Below the pieces are notes generated by a model that saw only the letters and a list, made by a program, of their open reading frames with translations, ran no database searches and had not been told where the DNA came from. Position numbers and translations under genes: made by a program. Positions 35,326-37,550 of a stretch of DNA of 37,550 nucleotides are shown piece after piece (position 1 is the stretch's first letter; every line of letters begins with the position of its first letter). This stretch comes from Methylocapsa sp. S129 (GTDB lineage: Bacteria > Pseudomonadota > Alphaproteobacteria > Rhizobiales > Beijerinckiaceae), in assembly GCF_009765995.1 (NCBI RefSeq), contig NZ_LMUI01000009.1, positions 1-37,550 on the forward strand. The letters run 5' to 3'.

Positions 35326-37452
35326 ATGATTATCGGGCTCATTTTGCTGAGTGGCGTGCTGTCGCTGGTCTATGGAGGCGTGACGGTCAGCCAATTGATG
35401 GCGTCGGACGCTGGCTCGCAAAAAATGCAGGAAATTTCGGGCGCGGTGGCTGAGGGCGCCCAAGCCTATCTCAAGCGCCAATATACGACGATCGCCGGGG
35501 TTGGCGTGGTCGTTTTCGTCGGCCTCGGCCTGCTTCTGTCTTGGGATGTGGCGATCGGCTTCCTGATCGGCGCGGTTCTCTCCGGCGCCGCCGGCTTCAT
35601 CGGCATGAACGTTTCGGTGCGCGCCAATGTGCGCACGGCGCAAGCGGCGACCAAGTCGCTGGCGGGCGGTCTCGATATAGCGTTCAAGGCGGGCGCTATC
35701 ACCGGTATGCTGGTCGCCGGTCTCGCGCTGCTCGGCGTCACCGGTTATTTCTGGGCGCTGACGGGTCCGATGGGCTATGCGCCATCGGATCGCGTCGTCA
35801 TCGATTCCCTTGTCGCGCTTGGCTTTGGCGCTTCGCTGATCTCCATCTTCGCGCGTCTTGGCGGCGGCATCTTCACCAAGGGCGCCGACGTCGGCGCCGA
35901 TCTGGTGGGCAAGGTCGAAGCCGGCATTCCCGAGGATGACCCGCGCAACCCCGCCACCATCGCCGACAATGTCGGCGACAATGTCGGCGACTGCGCCGGC
36001 ATGGCGGCCGACCTGTTCGAGACCTATGCCGTGACGGTCGTCGCGACGATGGTGCTCGCCTCGATCTTCTTTGCGGGAACGGCGGCGCTTCTGCCCTCGA
36101 TGATGTATCCGCTGGCGATCTGCGGCGCCTGCATCGTCACCTCGATCATCGGCGCCTATTTCGTCAAGCTCGGCGCCAACAATTCGATTATGGGCGCCCT
36201 TTACAAAGGCCTGACCGTCACAGGCCTGCTGTCCATCGCCGGTCTGGCGCTGGCGACGCAATATATCGGCTGGGGCGAGATCGGCGTTGTCGCCGGCAAG
36301 TCGATCACCGGCGTGAACCTCTTCATTTGCGGATTGGTCGGCTTGATCATCACCGGACTGATCGTCGTCATCACCGAATATTATACCGGCACGGGCAAGC
36401 GCCCCGTCGTTTCGATCGCACAGGCTTCGGTGACCGGCCATGGCACCAACGTCATCCAGGGCCTGGCGGTTTCGCTTGAATCGACAGCGCTGCCGGCGAT
36501 CGTGATCGTCGCCGGCATCATTGCGACCTACCAGCTTGGCGGCCTCTACGGCACCGCGATCGCGGTGACGACCATGCTTGGCCTCGCCGGCATGATCGTC
36601 GCGCTCGACGCTTTCGGCCCGGTCACCGATAACGCCGGCGGCATCGCGGAAATGGCGGGCCTGCCCAAGGAGGTGCGTCAGTCGACCGATGCGCTCGACG
36701 CGGTGGGCAATACGACCAAGGCGATCACCAAGGGTTATGCGATCGGTTCGGCGGGCCTCGGCGCGCTGGTGTTGTTCGCCGCCTATACCAACGACATCAA
36801 GCATTTCGTCGACACCGGCGTCCCGTATTTCAAGGATGTCGGCGTCATCGATTTCGCCCTCTCCAACCCCTATGTCGTCGCCGGCCTGATCTTCGGCGGC
36901 ATGATCCCGTATCTGTTCGGCGGCATCGCCATGACGGCGGTTGGCCGCGCCGCGGGTTCGGTTGTCGAGGAAGTGCGCCGTCAGTTCCGCGAGAAGCCCG
37001 GCATCATGCAGGGCACGGACCGGCCCGACTATGCGCGCGCCGTCGACTTGCTGACCAAGGCGGCGATCCGCGAAATGATCATCCCGTCGCTGCTGCCGGT
37101 GCTGGCGCCGTTCGTCGTTTATTTCGGCGTGCTGCTGATCTCCGGCTCAAAAGCTTCGGCTTTCGCCGCGCTCGGCGCCTCGCTGCTTGGCGTCATCGTC
37201 AACGGCTTGTTCGTCGCGATTTCGATGACGTCGGGCGGCGGCGCCTGGGACAACGCCAAGAAGAGCTTTGAGGACGGCTTCGTCGACAAGGACGGCGTCA
37301 AGCATCTCAAGGGTTCGGACGCCCACAAGGCTTCCGTGACCGGCGACACCGTCGGCGACCCCTACAAGGACACCGCCGGCCCCGCCGTGAATCCGGCGAT
37401 CAAGATCACCAATATCGTCGCACTGCTGCTGCTGGCGATTCTGGCGCATTGA
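35326..37452 (+). CDS. hppA: K+-independent membrane-bound proton-pumping pyrophosphatase
   Basis: HppA couples pyrophosphate hydrolysis to proton pumping across the membrane. The 708-aa protein has about 16 helices and the catalytic blocks [38 protein letters not shown] and [14 protein letters not shown]. Lys465 and Thr468 in [10 protein letters not shown] mark the K+-independent class (K+-dependent enzymes have Ala at the Lys position). I placed the start at ATG 35326 ([10 protein letters not shown]), which fits family length; CGGAA lies 6 nt upstream. It is divergent from the riboswitch-cbtB operon, and its 3' flank carries the terminal 68-bp repeat. Confidence 0.96.
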   Translation: MIIGLILLSGVLSLVYGGVTVSQLMASDAGSQKMQEISGAVAEGAQAYLKRQYTTIAGVGVVVFVGLGLLLSWDVAIGFLIGAVLSGAAGFIGMNVSVRANVRTAQAATKSLAGGLDIAFKAGAITGMLVAGLALLGVTGYFWALTGPMGYAPSDRVVIDSLVALGFGASLISIFARLGGGIFTKGADVGADLVGKVEAGIPEDDPRNPATIADNVGDNVGDCAGMAADLFETYAVTVVATMVLASIFFAGTAALLPSMMYPLAICGACIVTSIIGAYFVKLGANNSIMGALYKGLTVTGLLSIAGLALATQYIGWGEIGVVAGKSITGVNLFICGLVGLIITGLIVVITEYYTGTGKRPVVSIAQASVTGHGTNVIQGLAVSLESTALPAIVIVAGIIATYQLGGLYGTAIAVTTMLGLAGMIVALDAFGPVTDNAGGIAEMAGLPKEVRQSTDALDAVGNTTKAITKGYAIGSAGLGALVLFAAYTNDIKHFVDTGVPYFKDVGVIDFALSNPYVVAGLIFGGMIPYLFGGIAMTAVGRAAGSVVEEVRRQFREKPGIMQGTDRPDYARAVDLLTKAAIREMIIPSLLPVLAPFVVYFGVLLISGSKASAFAALGASLLGVIVNGLFVAISMTSGGGAWDNAKKSFEDGFVDKDGVKHLKGSDAHKASVTGDTVGDPYKDTAGPAVNPAIKITNIVALLLLAILAH

Positions 37453-37482
37453 TTTTGGAAGACGCTCCTTCTCCCGATTCTC

Positions 37483-37550
37483 GCTACGGCATTCACACGA
37501 GTGATTCCCATTAGGGTCGATGTGTGATTCAAGCGCCTTTTGTTGCGGGG
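37483..37550 (+). repeat. 68-bp dispersed repeat, 3' copy, downstream of hppA
   Basis: This is the exact reverse complement of bases 17-84. It starts 30 nt after the hppA stop. ATTCACAC (37491-37498) can pair with GTGTGATT (37522-37529, one mismatch) around an inner CCC/GGG, giving a hairpin of about 39 nt followed by a short CCTTTTG stretch. GATTC sites lie at 37503-37507 and 37526-37530. The window stops at the end of the match, so the true 3' limit is unknown. Confidence 0.85.

Noticed and set aside
35287-36804. 505-codon minus-strand frame
   Set aside because: It is antisense to hppA and rich in Arg/Asp/Gly, with no domain.

Overview
The window is a GC-rich stretch of an alphaproteobacterial chromosome, most likely Rhizobiales/Hyphomicrobiales (a Beijerinckiaceae or Methylocystaceae relative is possible, but I cannot fix the genus). 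The signs are an alphaproteobacterial LexA box (GAAC-N7-GAAC) between uvrA and ssb, the ribH-nusB overlap, a membrane H+-pyrophosphatase of the K+-independent type, riboswitch-controlled CbtB/CbtA cobalt transport, and GANTC (CcrM-type) sites inside a dispersed repeat. There are no rRNA, tRNA, CRISPR, phage or insertion-sequence genes that I can support.

Layout. 1-9.7 kb: DNA repair and topology: uvrA (-) divergent from ssb (+), an LprI-like periplasmic protein, an SDR oxidoreductase, a marC-GNAT pair and gyrA. 9.8-14.1 kb: a two-gene YadG/YadH-type ABC exporter, coaD, an FMN reductase, and ribH-nusB. 14.1-17.7 kb: a GGDEF diguanylate cyclase, an M23 endopeptidase and bcp peroxiredoxin, all on the minus strand. 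17.9-22.7 kb: a 1173-residue AsmA/DUF3971-type envelope protein convergent with tyrS. 22.9-27.7 kb: an accessory-looking segment with an EamA transporter, two GNATs, an AraC regulator, a TauE/SafE permease, a gamma-glutamylcyclotransferase-like protein and a DUF2442 protein. 27.8-32.4 kb: a plus-strand run of pip, thiL, an inositol-monophosphatase-family gene, an aldose-1-epimerase-like gene and folD, several with touching or overlapping ends. 32.5-35.1 kb: a minus-strand operon, cobalamin riboswitch - cbtB - cbtA - exported protein of unknown function - atypical histidine phosphatase. 35.3-37.5 kb: hppA.

The most unusual features are these. (1) A duplicated 5' piece of tyrS (promoter, Shine-Dalgarno, TTG start and about 34 recognisable codons) lies directly in front of the EamA gene. 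It forms a 56-codon leader ORF whose TGA overlaps the EamA ATG. (2) A 68-bp perfect inverted repeat occupies both ends of the window, each copy just downstream of an outward-facing gene and in the same orientation relative to it. (3) The B12-riboswitch operon contains an uncharacterised exported protein and a phosphatase whose RHG motif reads CHA. (4) An interleaved A-B-A'-B' inverted repeat (pseudoknot or switch topology) sits ahead of ribH. (5) GyrA has Leu at the position of E. coli Ser83. REP-like composite palindromes also occupy three intergenic gaps.
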